DNA of 64,000 nt from positions 1 to 64,000 of the forward strand of contig CAYPFR010000009.1 in NCBI GenBank assembly GCA_964410285.1, written 5' to 3'. Source of the stretch: Fretibacter sp964410285. Its GTDB lineage: Bacteria; Pseudomonadota; Alphaproteobacteria; Caulobacterales; Maricaulaceae. Below the pieces are notes generated by a model. The model had not been told where the DNA came from and searched no databases. It worked only from the letters and a program-made list of their open reading frames with translations. A program made the translations under genes and the position numbers. Shown here in pieces: positions 17,833 through 25,675 of the stretch. The number at the start of each line of letters is the position of its first letter. Position 1 is the first letter of the stretch.

Positions 17833-18564
17833 ATGACGGTCAGAATTCTCAGCTACAATATTCAAGCCGCGATCTCCACTCAGGCCTACAGACAATATGT
17901 AACCCACATAAGACGCCAGCTATTTAACACCCGAAGCAAAAATAAGACGCTGAAAGCTATCGCTAACTTCGCCTCCGATTACGACGTCGCCTGCTTCCAA
18001 GAAGTGGATTTAGGCGGGCGGCGCTCTGGGTATAAAAATCAAGCCGAGTCCCTGCTAAAACTCTCTAAATTTGGTCATATTTCTGCGCAAGAAAACCGCG
18101 TTGTCGGAAACATTTCCAAACATGGTAATGCGGTTCTTTCAAAACATCGTCAGTCAGCTACGCAGGATTTAAAATTACCAGGGAGCCGAACGGGGCGCGG
18201 TGCCATTCTTACAAAAATTGAAGCTGAAAAACCCTTTTACATTCTAAATGTTCATTTGAGCCTTGGGGAAGATGATCAAAAAAATCAGGTTCAATTTTTG
18301 GCAGAATCCGCCCCAAAAGGAACGCCTTTGATTGTTGCGGGTGATTTTAATTGCCGCTCTACGTCGCTGCCCGTGCGGGCCCTAGCCGAAGCTCTAGATC
18401 TCACGGTTTTAACGACGCCGAATCTGAAGACCTACCCTAGCTGGAGCCCTCGGCGGGATCTGGATCATATCCTTATATCTTCCCATTTTCTGCGAGAGAC
18501 CATTAGCGTTGATGATGTTCGTTACTCAGATCACCGGCCCGTCAGTGCCACATTGAAAATATAA
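17833..18564 (+). CDS. Endonuclease/exonuclease/phosphatase (EEP) family protein
   Basis: About 243 residues. It shows the DNase-I-like fold motifs in order: LSYNIQ, CFQEVD (metal Glu), HGNAVLSK, NVHLSLG, AGDFNCRS, RDLDHILIS and SDHRPVSA (catalytic Asp-His). EEP proteins next to cardiolipin synthase genes are common and are presumed phosphodiesterases acting on lipids, sugars or nucleic acids. No signal peptide is visible, so it is probably cytosolic. I use the ATG at 17833, preceded by an AGG; an ATG at 17803 would lie across the cls promoter. A clear terminator follows the stop. Confidence 0.88.
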   Translation: MTVRILSYNIQAAISTQAYRQYVTHIRRQLFNTRSKNKTLKAIANFASDYDVACFQEVDLGGRRSGYKNQAESLLKLSKFGHISAQENRVVGNISKHGNAVLSKHRQSATQDLKLPGSRTGRGAILTKIEAEKPFYILNVHLSLGEDDQKNQVQFLAESAPKGTPLIVAGDFNCRSTSLPVRALAEALDLTVLTTPNLKTYPSWSPRRDLDHILISSHFLRETISVDDVRYSDHRPVSATLKI

Positions 18565-18590
18565 AAAGCCACCTCCGAAGAGGTGGCTTT
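18565..18590 (+). terminator. Bidirectional intrinsic terminator
   Basis: Perfect 11-bp stem AAAGCCACCTC / GAGGTGGCTTT with a CGAA tetraloop, directly after the EEP stop codon. It lies between convergent genes (EEP on plus, the DUF2383-like gene on minus) and can serve both. Confidence 0.88.
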
Positions 18591-18622
18591 AATGTGTAAT
18601 ACGGTTGAGAGAGAAACCGTGA

Positions 18623-19063
18623 TTACGACATTTTTTCCATAATGTCTGCAAAGCGCTCGCCGGCTTTGGCTTGAGCGTGAGCCTGCGTGAGGAGGTCGCG
18701 GGTCTGATGAGTAAGTCCCTCATACTCAAGCTTGTCTTCAATTTTTTCTGACAAATATTCCTCTCCGTCGTCTAGGGCCTCCAATGCGGCGGCCTCGTCA
18801 TTACCAAAGACAGAGGAAAATCTTGTGAATCCTCGGTGTACTGCGCCCGATACTCTACCGCTTGTTTTGGGCTCCCCGCCGTAGGTTGCAACAAGGTTTT
18901 GGAATTGGGACACCAGTTCTTGACGTTCATTTGCCCGACGCTTGAATTCAGCCTGCAATGCAAAACTGTCGTCCGCGATCTCGCTGCAAATCTGGTAGCC
19001 TTTGCAACTATCAATGAGGGTCTTTGTTACGCTGTTTAGAACATTGATATTTTCATTTGACAT
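18623..19063 (-). CDS. PA2169-like four-helix-bundle protein (DUF2383)
   Basis: About 146 residues, entirely helical, ferritin-like in pattern: INVLNSVTKTLIDSCKGY, then FALQAEFKRRANERQELVSQFQ, GRVSGAVHRGF and a closing helix rich in Ala. This matches DUF2383, a family of small stress-associated four-helix bundles of unknown activity. I choose the ATG at 19063, because AAGGAG sits six bases before it and would touch the alternative ATG at 19069. It follows a DUF1328-type gene on the same strand after 68 bases and probably shares its EcfG promoter. Confidence 0.85.
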   Translation of the reverse strand: MSNENINVLNSVTKTLIDSCKGYQICSEIADDSFALQAEFKRRANERQELVSQFQNLVATYGGEPKTSGRVSGAVHRGFTRFSSVFGNDEAAALEALDDGEEYLSEKIEDKLEYEGLTHQTRDLLTQAHAQAKAGERFADIMEKMS

Positions 19064-19131
19064 AGTCATCTCCTTGTTGATTTAGATTGATCGGCTATTG
19101 CCGCAAATGCAGCCGTTTGGGACTGTGCTGG

Positions 19132-19302
19132 CTAGACTTTTTTGCCGCGGACCAGATGGGTTACCAAGGTAACCACGAAGACCAAGACGAAGACGTAAAA
19201 AAGGATTTGGGCGATTGATGAGGCTGCACCCGCAATTCCGCCAAAGCCTAAAAACGCTGCAATTAGCGCAATAATAAAAAAGGTAAGGGCATATCTTAGC
19301 AC
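19132..19302 (-). CDS. DUF1328 small membrane protein
   Basis: 56-residue protein beginning at a GTG: RYALTFFIIALIAAFLGFGGIAG, then a second hydrophobic helix and the basic end RGKKV. This is the classic two-helix DUF1328 (YtjA-like) stress membrane protein. AAGGAGG lies seven bases before the GTG, which fixes the start despite a longer open frame. An exact EcfG promoter stands 66 bases upstream. Function unknown; family members recur in general-stress regulons. Confidence 0.88.
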   Translation of the reverse strand: MLRYALTFFIIALIAAFLGFGGIAGAASSIAQILFYVFVLVFVVTLVTHLVRGKKV

Positions 19303-19367
19303 TACATTGCCTCCTTGTGGTTTGTAAGAAATGGCGGGAATTATGTCTCGCCATCCGATATATATCC

Positions 19368-19392
19368 AACGAACGGACAGGAAAATTGTTCC
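19368..19392 (-). promoter_or_regulatory. EcfG-type promoter upstream of the DUF1328 gene
   Basis: Minus strand GGAAC (19388-19392), N16, CGTT (19368-19371), exact consensus, with the start codon 66 bases downstream. Confidence 0.8.
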
Positions 19393-19500
19393 GAAATGAT
19401 CACTTCGGGTTTGAGCTTTCACCCGACAGATTATCATTATTTGGAAACGCTAAATGTCGAGGTTATATGGATAAACCATGAGCAAGAGCCCCAAAAACAA

Positions 19501-19524
19501 AGCCGAGACCCAAGGGTCTCGGCT
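19501..19524 (-). terminator. Intrinsic terminator after the holin-like/DUF883 operon
   Basis: GC-rich inverted repeat AGCCGAGACC / GGTCTCGGCT with a four-base loop. On the minus strand it is followed by TTGTTTTTGG, a usable T tract. It closes the operon 19570-20305. Confidence 0.85.
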
Positions 19525-19569
19525 ATTTATAAAAAGCGTATCTGGTTTTTTTCGAAGTCGCAGACGCCA

Positions 19570-20001
19570 TTAGTCGCCCATGAATTCACGGGTCAAAAGC
19601 ATCGCAATCCCTGCAGCTGCGGCGGTGGTTGTTATCGGATTTTCAGAAATCTGCTTGACTAGCCGCGCGACGCTCGGGTCTTCAATCAATTGCGCCGGAA
19701 TGAGCGACGCAAGTGGGTCCGAGGTCTGTACGGCCGCTACCCGCCCTGAGGTTACGCCGGTCTGTTTCTTGACCCGCATTGCCAGCAGGAGTCCCGATAG
19801 AAAAAAGATCGAGCTTACAGAGAAAAAGCCGACGGCGGCGCCGAAGTAAGTCGTGATGATCACGAACAAGGCTGCAATCAACGTTAATCCGCCAAAGGCA
19901 AACAGCACGAGAGCCAGAAAGCTTCGTACCATTTGTTTTTGCGACCTTACGGCGGGCGATCTTAGGAAATAAGGCGCTGCCGCCAGAAGAAGCTTTAGCA
20001 T
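19570..20001 (-). CDS. Holin-superfamily-like membrane protein
   Basis: 143 residues. After a short N-terminus come two long hydrophobic helices (SFLALVLFAFGGLTLIAALFVII and AVGFFSVSSIFFLSGLLLAM), the pattern of the phage-holin-3-superfamily / DUF1469-like proteins often found beside DUF883 genes. A third weaker segment (TTTAAAAGIAMLL) lies near the C-terminus. It is not phage-associated here. It starts seven bases after the DUF883 gene and is almost certainly co-transcribed from the EcfG promoter at 20358. The role is presumably envelope stress, but unproven. Confidence 0.75.
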   Translation of the reverse strand: MLKLLLAAAPYFLRSPAVRSQKQMVRSFLALVLFAFGGLTLIAALFVIITTYFGAAVGFFSVSSIFFLSGLLLAMRVKKQTGVTSGRVAAVQTSDPLASLIPAQLIEDPSVARLVKQISENPITTTAAAAGIAMLLTREFMGD

Positions 20002-20008
20002 GGGGTTT

Positions 20009-20305
20009 CTATCGGCGGGTCAACAGGCCGAGCACTACGCCGGCGCCCACTGCGATTGCAACTGACGTGAGGGGATTTTCGCGGATAGAACTCTCGGCGC
20101 TTGTCGTGAGCTCGTCATACTTCGCCTTCGTAATCGCAGCTTTTTCGGCGGCTGTATCAACAACCTGAGCTGTCTTTGCCTGCGCTGTTGTCTTTGCTTG
20201 AATTTTGAGGGCTTTGGTAAGCTCCGATACGTCTTTGCGCAGCGTCTCGAGCTGAGCATTTACATCGGGCTTGATCTCAACAACATTTTTTTTCGTGGTC
20301 GCCAT
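20009..20305 (-). CDS. DUF883 / ElaB-YqjD-like membrane-anchored protein
   Basis: 98 residues: a charged helical N-terminal region (KPDVNAQLETLRKDVSELTKAL), an Ala/Thr/Lys-rich helix, then the C-terminal anchor ENPLTSVAIAVGAGVVLGLLTRR. That ending is diagnostic for the ElaB/YqjD/DUF883 family, inner-membrane tail-anchored proteins reported to bind ribosomes in E. coli. AGGAGACC precedes the ATG. An exact EcfG promoter lies 52 bases upstream, so it is a predicted general-stress gene. Confidence 0.88.
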   Translation of the reverse strand: MATTKKNVVEIKPDVNAQLETLRKDVSELTKALKIQAKTTAQAKTAQVVDTAAEKAAITKAKYDELTTSAESSIRENPLTSVAIAVGAGVVLGLLTRR

Positions 20306-20357
20306 AATGGTCTCCTATATTTCTAAGACACCTTTATTGGCGCCGTCATATATAAGA

Positions 20358-20382
20358 AACGCGGGAGCGCCCAAACAGTTCC
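20358..20382 (-). promoter_or_regulatory. EcfG-type promoter upstream of the DUF883 operon
   Basis: Minus strand GGAAC (20378-20382), N16, CGTT (20358-20361), exact consensus, driving 20305 to 19570. Confidence 0.82.
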
Positions 20383-20409
20383 CTAAAGGCGCATCCCAAT
20401 TGTTGAACA

Positions 20410-22056
20410 TCAGGTCTTTCTAAGTTCAAATTCCAAGTTAACCTCATATCGCTCGCCCGAAGAATTGACCGTATAGTTTCCCCCTAATTGGCGGGCAAAA
20501 CCTCTAATTAATTTTGTTCCGGTTCCAGCGGATGCGGGTCCATTTAGCATCGCAGCGCCCCCGCTATCGGAAACGCACACATTTACTAAGGCTTCATTTT
20601 GTTTGATCGAGATCAGTATATCTCCACCGTGACCAACGCCGTGCTTCACAGAGTTCGTTAAAGCTTCCACGATGAACAGCGCAACAGGCGTCGCCGTATC
20701 TGCTTCCATAGGTGCGCAATCTGCGTCAATGGAAACCTCAATATTTCTATCCTCCATTCCCAGAGCCACAGCAAGCTCTGCCGTGAGTCTCTCTAAAAAT
20801 GTTTGCATATTCACATAGCGCAGATCGGAGCTCTCATAGAGGCCCCTGTGCACAAGGGCTATCGCGTTAATACGGCTTCGCGTTTCGGTGATGGCCGTGA
20901 GCCCATTTTCATCGGTCAACTTCCGCTCTTGCATATTGAGTAAGGATATAATTATTTGCAGATTGTTTTTGACACGGTGGTGGATTTCTCGAAGCAGCGT
21001 TTCCTTCTCATCTAGGGAGTCAGACAAGGCGGCTTCACGTTCAGATAGCTTGTCCGCCATAAAGTCAAAACTACGCCCCAACGTATGGATTGATTGCGGC
21101 GGGTTATTGAGCTGACCAATTCGGTTATCAAGACTGCCATCCGCGAACTCAAGCGCGACTTTTCGCATTCGCCGCAAGTGTATGAGGATCAATTTATCCG
21201 CCGCCAACCATATTGCCCCAAATCCAAAAAGCCACGCGAAGAACGGCACAATAAGAGACGAGAAAGGATTGAGAACGCTCCAGGACACAAGCGAACTTTC
21301 AGGGGTGCTAATCGCGACATAAAGCCCGTCTGTCCCGCTTTCGACAACAAATATGTCTCTAATATTGCCATTAGGGTCCTTAACTTGTCCCTCATAATGA
21401 CCAGCTTCTTGAATTGTCTGTATCCATCGCCGCCGAATTTCCGGTGTTTGCGTGCGGCCGCCCATCAAGGCTTCACCATTTCGATTTATAATCGCGATAT
21501 TGGTATCGTCTGCGAGTTTAGAACGGTCAGTAAGCGCCTTGATATCTTTAAGCTTGAATCCTGCGAGGATTACCTTTTTTAGGGTGTTGCCTTCAAACAC
21601 ACCGTAAGACATGACAATAGCCGCCTCATATCTTTCACTTTCCCCCTTCGGGGTGCGAGTCTCTGTGATGAAAGGGTTTTCCGTCGTTGGCAGGACCTCA
21701 AAATTGTAGGAGGCTTCTCCCGTATTGGGGTTATTTGCGCGGCAAACATAACGGCCTGATGGTTCGGCAACGCCGAGATAATCCAATCTTGGGATAGCAC
21801 GAAGAATTTGGTCCAGTGCCGCATCGCAATCCTGCGTCGTGTCTACAATATTTCCAGAAACTCTCAAAATTGCCCGGGCGTTATTAAGCGTGTCCAAAAT
21901 TTCTGAAGCCGCCTGAACCGCTGAGGTTTTCAGCGTAGCCTTCCGGCCCTGACTATAGGACTTGAAGTCAAAAAAGGATTGCACAACCGCAAAGATCAGG
22001 ATCGGCAAAAGCGCCAAAGCCAGTATAGCACCAAATCTTATCCGAAGATCTTGCAT
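20410..22056 (-). CDS. Membrane sensor histidine kinase, HisKA_2/HWE-like (candidate PhyK)
   Basis: 548 residues. TM1 (about 10-28) and TM2 (about 265-288) bracket a periplasmic sensing domain with a single C-C pair (CDAALDQ... and YVCRANN). A HAMP-like segment follows, then the H box EIHHRVKNNLQ with the phospho-His at about 360, and an ATPase domain with EALTNSVKHGVGHGG and GTKLIRGF. HisKA_2 kinases of this build (PhyK) activate PhyR in Caulobacter and relatives. It lies downstream of nepR-ecfG on the same strand, so it is the best candidate for the cognate general-stress sensor. The sensed signal is unknown. Confidence 0.87.
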   Translation of the reverse strand: MQDLRIRFGAILALALLPILIFAVVQSFFDFKSYSQGRKATLKTSAVQAASEILDTLNNARAILRVSGNIVDTTQDCDAALDQILRAIPRLDYLGVAEPSGRYVCRANNPNTGEASYNFEVLPTTENPFITETRTPKGESERYEAAIVMSYGVFEGNTLKKVILAGFKLKDIKALTDRSKLADDTNIAIINRNGEALMGGRTQTPEIRRRWIQTIQEAGHYEGQVKDPNGNIRDIFVVESGTDGLYVAISTPESSLVSWSVLNPFSSLIVPFFAWLFGFGAIWLAADKLILIHLRRMRKVALEFADGSLDNRIGQLNNPPQSIHTLGRSFDFMADKLSEREAALSDSLDEKETLLREIHHRVKNNLQIIISLLNMQERKLTDENGLTAITETRSRINAIALVHRGLYESSDLRYVNMQTFLERLTAELAVALGMEDRNIEVSIDADCAPMEADTATPVALFIVEALTNSVKHGVGHGGDILISIKQNEALVNVCVSDSGGAAMLNGPASAGTGTKLIRGFARQLGGNYTVNSSGERYEVNLEFELRKT

Positions 22057-22090
22057 AGCGGCCTTCAGACCTTTCTAAATAGAGCGCGCA

Positions 22091-22729
22091 TTAGCCTCGT
22101 GCTAGCGTTTCAGCCTCATTGAGAATAGCGTCCATAGCATCTATCGCTCTGACATCATCAGCATCGGTATCAAAATCACCAGAGTTCATGATGACCTCAA
22201 GTGATTTGCGGGCACGGCTGACGCGGCTTTTGATGGTTCCAACGGCGCAGCCGCAAATTTCAGCTGCCTCTTCATAAGAAAGTCCCGACGCTCCTATGAG
22301 GATAATCGCCTCGCGCTGGTCGTCCTTGAGCATATCAAGTCCCCGGCGAAGTTCGTTCAGATGCACGGATTGCTCCGCGTCTGAATTGGCGACAATTGTT
22401 TGCTCGGCGACCTCTTGCTCAAGCGAGGTCGAACGCCACGAACGGCGCTTAATCGAATAAAATTGATTTCTTAAGATAGTGAATGTCCACGCTTTAAGAT
22501 TAGAGCCGGGAATATAACGCTCTCGCGCATTCCAAGCCTTGAGAAGCGCGTCCTGCGCGACATCGTCCGCAAGGGTTGCATTTCCGCAAAGAGAGCGAGA
22601 GAACGCCCGAAGGTGGGGAATCAGCGCCGTTAACTCTGCTTTGAAGGCCTTTTCATCGAAGGCGGGAGGCTGCATTGCAGCCATTGGGGTGTTCGTCTTA
22701 TCGCTCATGGCGTAGCTCTCTTGTAACAT
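22091..22729 (-). CDS. ecfG: General-stress ECF sigma factor EcfG
   Basis: 212 residues with sigma2 (DDVAQDALLKAWNARERY, LKAWTFTILRNQF) and sigma4 (LSYEEAAEICGCAVGTIKSRVSRARKSL) regions. The IKRR stretch and overall arrangement are those of EcfG/SigT-type ECF15 sigma factors. EcfG directs polymerase to GGAAC-N16/17-CGTT promoters, which are abundant in this window. It starts ten bases after the nepR stop, behind a GGTGAGG. It has an unusually long N-terminal extension (about 30 residues) and an acidic C-terminal tail (SGDFDTDADD). Transcribed with nepR from the autoregulatory promoter at 22957. Confidence 0.93.
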   Translation of the reverse strand: MLQESYAMSDKTNTPMAAMQPPAFDEKAFKAELTALIPHLRAFSRSLCGNATLADDVAQDALLKAWNARERYIPGSNLKAWTFTILRNQFYSIKRRSWRSTSLEQEVAEQTIVANSDAEQSVHLNELRRGLDMLKDDQREAIILIGASGLSYEEAAEICGCAVGTIKSRVSRARKSLEVIMNSGDFDTDADDVRAIDAMDAILNEAETLARG

Positions 22730-22739
22730 GATGCTAACC

Positions 22740-22922
22740 TCACCTAGATTTCTTGTCTGCCTGCGCGAGCAAACTCAAAAAGTCGTCTGGGACGGGCTCA
22801 TTGAGCACATCGTCATAAATCTTGCGGAGATTCTTACCGATTTTTTCTGGCAGTGGATCCTTGCCAAAATCGTCAGAGTCATCTTCGGGTCTGACGGACC
22901 CCTTTGTCTTTTCAGTCGTCAT
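22740..22922 (-). CDS. nepR: Anti-sigma factor NepR
   Basis: 60 residues, short and charged, with the NepR core LPEKIGKNLRKIYDDVLNEPVPDDFLSLLAQ: two helices separated by the VPDDF linker. NepR binds EcfG and keeps it inactive until phosphorylated PhyR titrates it away. Its location between phyR (divergent) and ecfG (downstream) is the standard synteny. An exact EcfG promoter lies 34 bases upstream, giving autoregulation. Confidence 0.93.
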   Translation of the reverse strand: MTTEKTKGSVRPEDDSDDFGKDPLPEKIGKNLRKIYDDVLNEPVPDDFLSLLAQADKKSR

Positions 22923-22956
22923 TTTCTATGGCCTTCCGTATCCCCATAAAAATTAT

Positions 22957-22981
22957 AACGCACATGGAACCAAAAGGTTCC
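22957..22981 (-). promoter_or_regulatory. EcfG-type promoter for nepR-ecfG
   Basis: Minus strand GGAAC (22977-22981), N16, CGTT (22957-22960), exact consensus and followed by ATAA. Its -35 is one arm of the palindrome GGAACCAAAAGGTTCC shared with the divergent phyR promoter. Confidence 0.88.
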
Positions 22982-22990
22982 AAGCGCGTA
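22966..22990 (+). promoter_or_regulatory. EcfG-type promoter for phyR, overlapping the nepR promoter
   Basis: Plus strand GGAAC (22966-22970), N16, CGTA (22987-22990), one mismatch in the -10. The start codon of phyR is 87 bases downstream. The two divergent promoters overlap by 16 bases, so polymerase cannot occupy both at once. Confidence 0.7.
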
Positions 22991-23077
22991 ATGAGCTTGT
23001 ATAACATTTGTTTGACGATAACTTAACGCTAAATCCCGCGCTGGGTTCCCCGAAACAAAGGTAATGAAGGATAAAAT

Positions 23078-23848
23078 ATGTCTTTGGTCGAAACTTTTGC
23101 ACCGCATCTCCCATATTTGCGACGATTCTCCCGTGCTTTAACGGGCTCTCAATCCGAGGGAGACCGCTATGTGCGCACTGCCTTGGAAGCGCTGGTCGCG
23201 GGCGAAACCGATGTAAATGAAGACCTCAGCCCAAAAATTGCACTCTACCGCATGTTTTTAGGGATTTGGAGCACAACAGGAGCAATGCTTGAGCACAACG
23301 CCGCCGATCAGGACTCAGCGAGCGACAGAATTCGTCGGCTCACCCCACTGTCTCGGCAGGCCTTTTTGCTCAGCGCCCTCGAAGGCATGACCGTGACTGA
23401 AATCGCTGACGTGATGAATTCGGACGCCGAAACAGCGCAGCAGATGCTCAATGAGGCCGAGTCTGATATCGAGAAAGAACTCAGAACCAATGTCCTTATT
23501 ATCGAGGACGAACCTATTATCGCCGCAGACATAGAAAGCCTTGTCGAGGATTTAGGACACACGGTGGACAATATCGCCGCCACGCACACCCAAGCCGTTG
23601 CCGCTATGAAGGCAAAAAAACCAGGACTTGTCCTTGCCGACGTTCAACTGGCAGACGGGAGTTCGGGGATCGACGCGGTCGAGGACATACTCGGGACTTA
23701 TGACGTGCCTGTCATCTTCATCACCGCCTTTCCAGAGCGTCTGCTAACGGGCGACAAGCCCGAGCCAGCCTATCTTATCTCTAAACCCTTTAAGCCAGAT
23801 AACGTTAAGGCAGCTATCAGCCAAGCACTCTTCTTCCACGCGCCGTAA
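23078..23848 (+). CDS. phyR: General stress response regulator PhyR
   Basis: 256 residues in the unique PhyR order: an N-terminal sigma-factor-like domain (about 1-130, including LTPLSRQAFLLSALEGMTVTEIADVM) and a C-terminal receiver (VLIIEDEPIIAADIE, phospho-Asp 188 in LVLADVQLADG, FITAFPERLL, SKPF). Phosphorylation exposes the sigma-like domain, which sequesters NepR and frees EcfG. Divergent from nepR with a shared EcfG promoter region. The next gene starts three bases after the stop. Confidence 0.95.
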   Translation: MSLVETFAPHLPYLRRFSRALTGSQSEGDRYVRTALEALVAGETDVNEDLSPKIALYRMFLGIWSTTGAMLEHNAADQDSASDRIRRLTPLSRQAFLLSALEGMTVTEIADVMNSDAETAQQMLNEAESDIEKELRTNVLIIEDEPIIAADIESLVEDLGHTVDNIAATHTQAVAAMKAKKPGLVLADVQLADGSSGIDAVEDILGTYDVPVIFITAFPERLLTGDKPEPAYLISKPFKPDNVKAAISQALFFHAP

Positions 23849-23851
23849 ATC

Positions 23852-24283
23852 ATGTCAGACGCAGGCCTCAACCGTAATATTCTTGATGCACTTGGGGTCT
23901 GCCGGCTAACGGCGGAGGAAAATCTGCTTTTCTACCAAGGGTATTATGACGCCACTGATGATGGTCCTGACAGGGAAACTATTGGGAGGGTCATGGCGCA
24001 AAAACAGTCGTTTATAGATGCGATCGACGCGGTCCTTTCCAATCATGAAATCGATTGTGCGAAACTCAAGCATTTAGAGGCGGCCAATGATTGCCTCAGC
24101 GCGGATCTGGATGAGATCGCGTCTCTTGGACAACATCTAAATCAGGAAGCGTCCTTTCAGCAGGCCGTGGAGCATTGTATTGACATATCCAGTGACGCGG
24201 GGCTTGAAGAGCTGCTTCACCACCACCTTGAAGCAGCGGATATCGCACTTAAGGCCTTAAAAACATCATCGCTGAAGTTTTAG
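23852..24283 (+). CDS. Hypothetical helical protein, phyR operon
   Basis: 143 residues, acidic and predicted all-helical with no TM segment. Notable stretches are RNILDALGVCRLTAEENLLFYQGYYDAT, DAIDAVLSNHEIDCAKLKHL, and a His-rich end (LEELLHHHLEAADIALKAL). I do not recognise the family. It starts three bases after the phyR stop and is surely co-transcribed, so it may act in the stress-response pathway. It ends in a four-base overlap with the convergent Crp-family gene. Confidence 0.7.
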   Translation: MSDAGLNRNILDALGVCRLTAEENLLFYQGYYDATDDGPDRETIGRVMAQKQSFIDAIDAVLSNHEIDCAKLKHLEAANDCLSADLDEIASLGQHLNQEASFQQAVEHCIDISSDAGLEELLHHHLEAADIALKALKTSSLKF

Positions 24284-25002
24284 GCGGATAGGTTTAAGCG
24301 CTCCAGATGCAAGTAACGGCTGTCAAAGTCACACATTTCAGCCATTTTGTCCCGCTCCAAAATCTGGACCCCCTCCGGGCCCGTGGAGATCAAACCTTCT
24401 GCCTTTAGTTTTGTCAGCGTTCTAGAAACATGAACGATGGAAAGACCCAGAGAGTCCGCAAATAAGGCCTGTGGGAAGGGTAGGTTGATGAAATCTGTTA
24501 ACTCCCCTTCTACCGCCGCAATCCTGCGATTAAGCTCAAGCAGCAAGTGCGCTATCCTCTCCTTCGCTGACCGCCGGCCGATCCGAATAATCTGCTCACG
24601 CAAGATGGCTTCCTCTTGGATAGCGACCCACCAAAACGCTGTAGCGAGCCGGGGATGAACGGCCACTGACCTCTTGAAGTCAGATGATTTAATGCGGCGC
24701 AGGCGTACTTCCGTAGCCGCGCTCACGGCATGGTCAGATTTTGCATAGGCCATAGACATCATGTCAAAGCAAGCTCCGGGCAGCATAAAGTTCAAAATCT
24801 GGCGGCGCCCATCATCAAGTATTCTGTGCCGAATTGCCCAGCCTGCCTCCAAGACGAACACAAAGTCGATTGTCTCGCCTATCGCTACAATTTCTTCGCC
24901 CGGACGGCGAGTTTCGATTTTGTGCGGAAGATGGCTTAAGCTTTCAAAGCTTTCTTGGCCAATTTCAACGTAATGTGCAACACGATTGATAAGGGGCTCC
25001 AT
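24280..25002 (-). CDS. Crp/Fnr family transcriptional regulator
   Basis: 240 residues: an N-terminal cyclic-nucleotide-binding-like beta roll (about 1-130, GEEIVAIGETIDFVFVLEAGWA, RRQILNFMLPG), a dimerisation helix, and a C-terminal winged helix (FPQALFADSLGLSIVHVSRTLTKLKAEGLI). No FNR-type Cys cluster is visible, so it is not an Fe-S oxygen sensor; cAMP-binding residues are also not obvious. It lies nine bases behind the secreted-protein gene on the same strand, so it is probably the second gene of a two-gene operon. Confidence 0.88.
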   Translation of the reverse strand: MEPLINRVAHYVEIGQESFESLSHLPHKIETRRPGEEIVAIGETIDFVFVLEAGWAIRHRILDDGRRQILNFMLPGACFDMMSMAYAKSDHAVSAATEVRLRRIKSSDFKRSVAVHPRLATAFWWVAIQEEAILREQIIRIGRRSAKERIAHLLLELNRRIAAVEGELTDFINLPFPQALFADSLGLSIVHVSRTLTKLKAEGLISTGPEGVQILERDKMAEMCDFDSRYLHLERLNLSA

Positions 25003-25011
25003 ATTTGGCCC

Positions 25012-25500
25012 CTAAATGCTCTCGTTATTATTAATCATGATTTTCAGGATTGCGGCACGGCCATTTACTGACAGGCTGTTGAACTCGTCCTGCACATCGG
25101 TAGGTCCAACTTTCGCATCAATACCGTAGGCCTCAAGGACAAGCACCAATTCATTGGTTTGCGCTTCGACGAGAGCGGTTTCGTCCGCATTCGTTGCAGG
25201 GGTTATAGAGGGCTGAATCGGGTTTATGACATACTCAACACTCCCGCAATCCTTCGCAAGCGAGAGCGCTTCCTCGATATACTCGGCGGAGTGGAATGTG
25301 ATGTATTCAGCATGGAAGAAAACATCAAGCTCAGACGTTTCGCAGTTTTCGAGGCTTTTATAGACAGGCTCCACAAAGGCATCTTCGAAATCAACTGAAT
25401 TCGCGCTATTGTAGGAGATGGCTGCAATTTCTGCAGAATTTGCCAAAGGCAAAATGAGGCAAGGCGCAATTAGAGCGGAGCAAAAGAGAAGTTTAAGCAT
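25012..25500 (-). CDS. Hypothetical secreted protein
   Basis: About 162 residues with a signal peptide (LKLLFCSALIAPCLILPLANSAE) and a small, acidic mature domain. Mature residues include paired cysteines (LENCETSE and AKDCGSVEY) that may form a disulfide. No family recognised. I take the ATG at 25500, since AGGAA lies six bases upstream. It precedes the Crp-family gene on the same strand by nine bases. The 169-base upstream region shows a GGAAC without a good -10. Confidence 0.65.
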   Translation of the reverse strand: MLKLLFCSALIAPCLILPLANSAEIAAISYNSANSVDFEDAFVEPVYKSLENCETSELDVFFHAEYITFHSAEYIEEALSLAKDCGSVEYVINPIQPSITPATNADETALVEAQTNELVLVLEAYGIDAKVGPTDVQDEFNSLSVNGRAAILKIMINNNESI

Positions 25501-25675
25501 TGTCATTTCCTGTTAGTCTTCCCCTTATCAATGCACAGCCGAGGCGTAAGGTTCCCAAAACTTAACCTTTTTCACGCGATTTGACGCGATTCCGGTATTT
25601 AATTGAGACAGGCGTCAAAAGTTAATGTAAAGTCCTCACGGGGAGGCCTTTTGCAACCGACGGCAAGGGTGAATT

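Noticed and set aside
19570..20001. Prophage lysis gene (holin)
   Set aside because: The protein resembles holin-superfamily membrane proteins, but no other phage gene is near and it shares an operon with a DUF883 stress gene.
25540..25560. GGAAC on the minus strand upstream of the secreted-protein/Crp operon
   Set aside because: The sequence 16-17 bases downstream (GCAT) does not resemble the EcfG -10.
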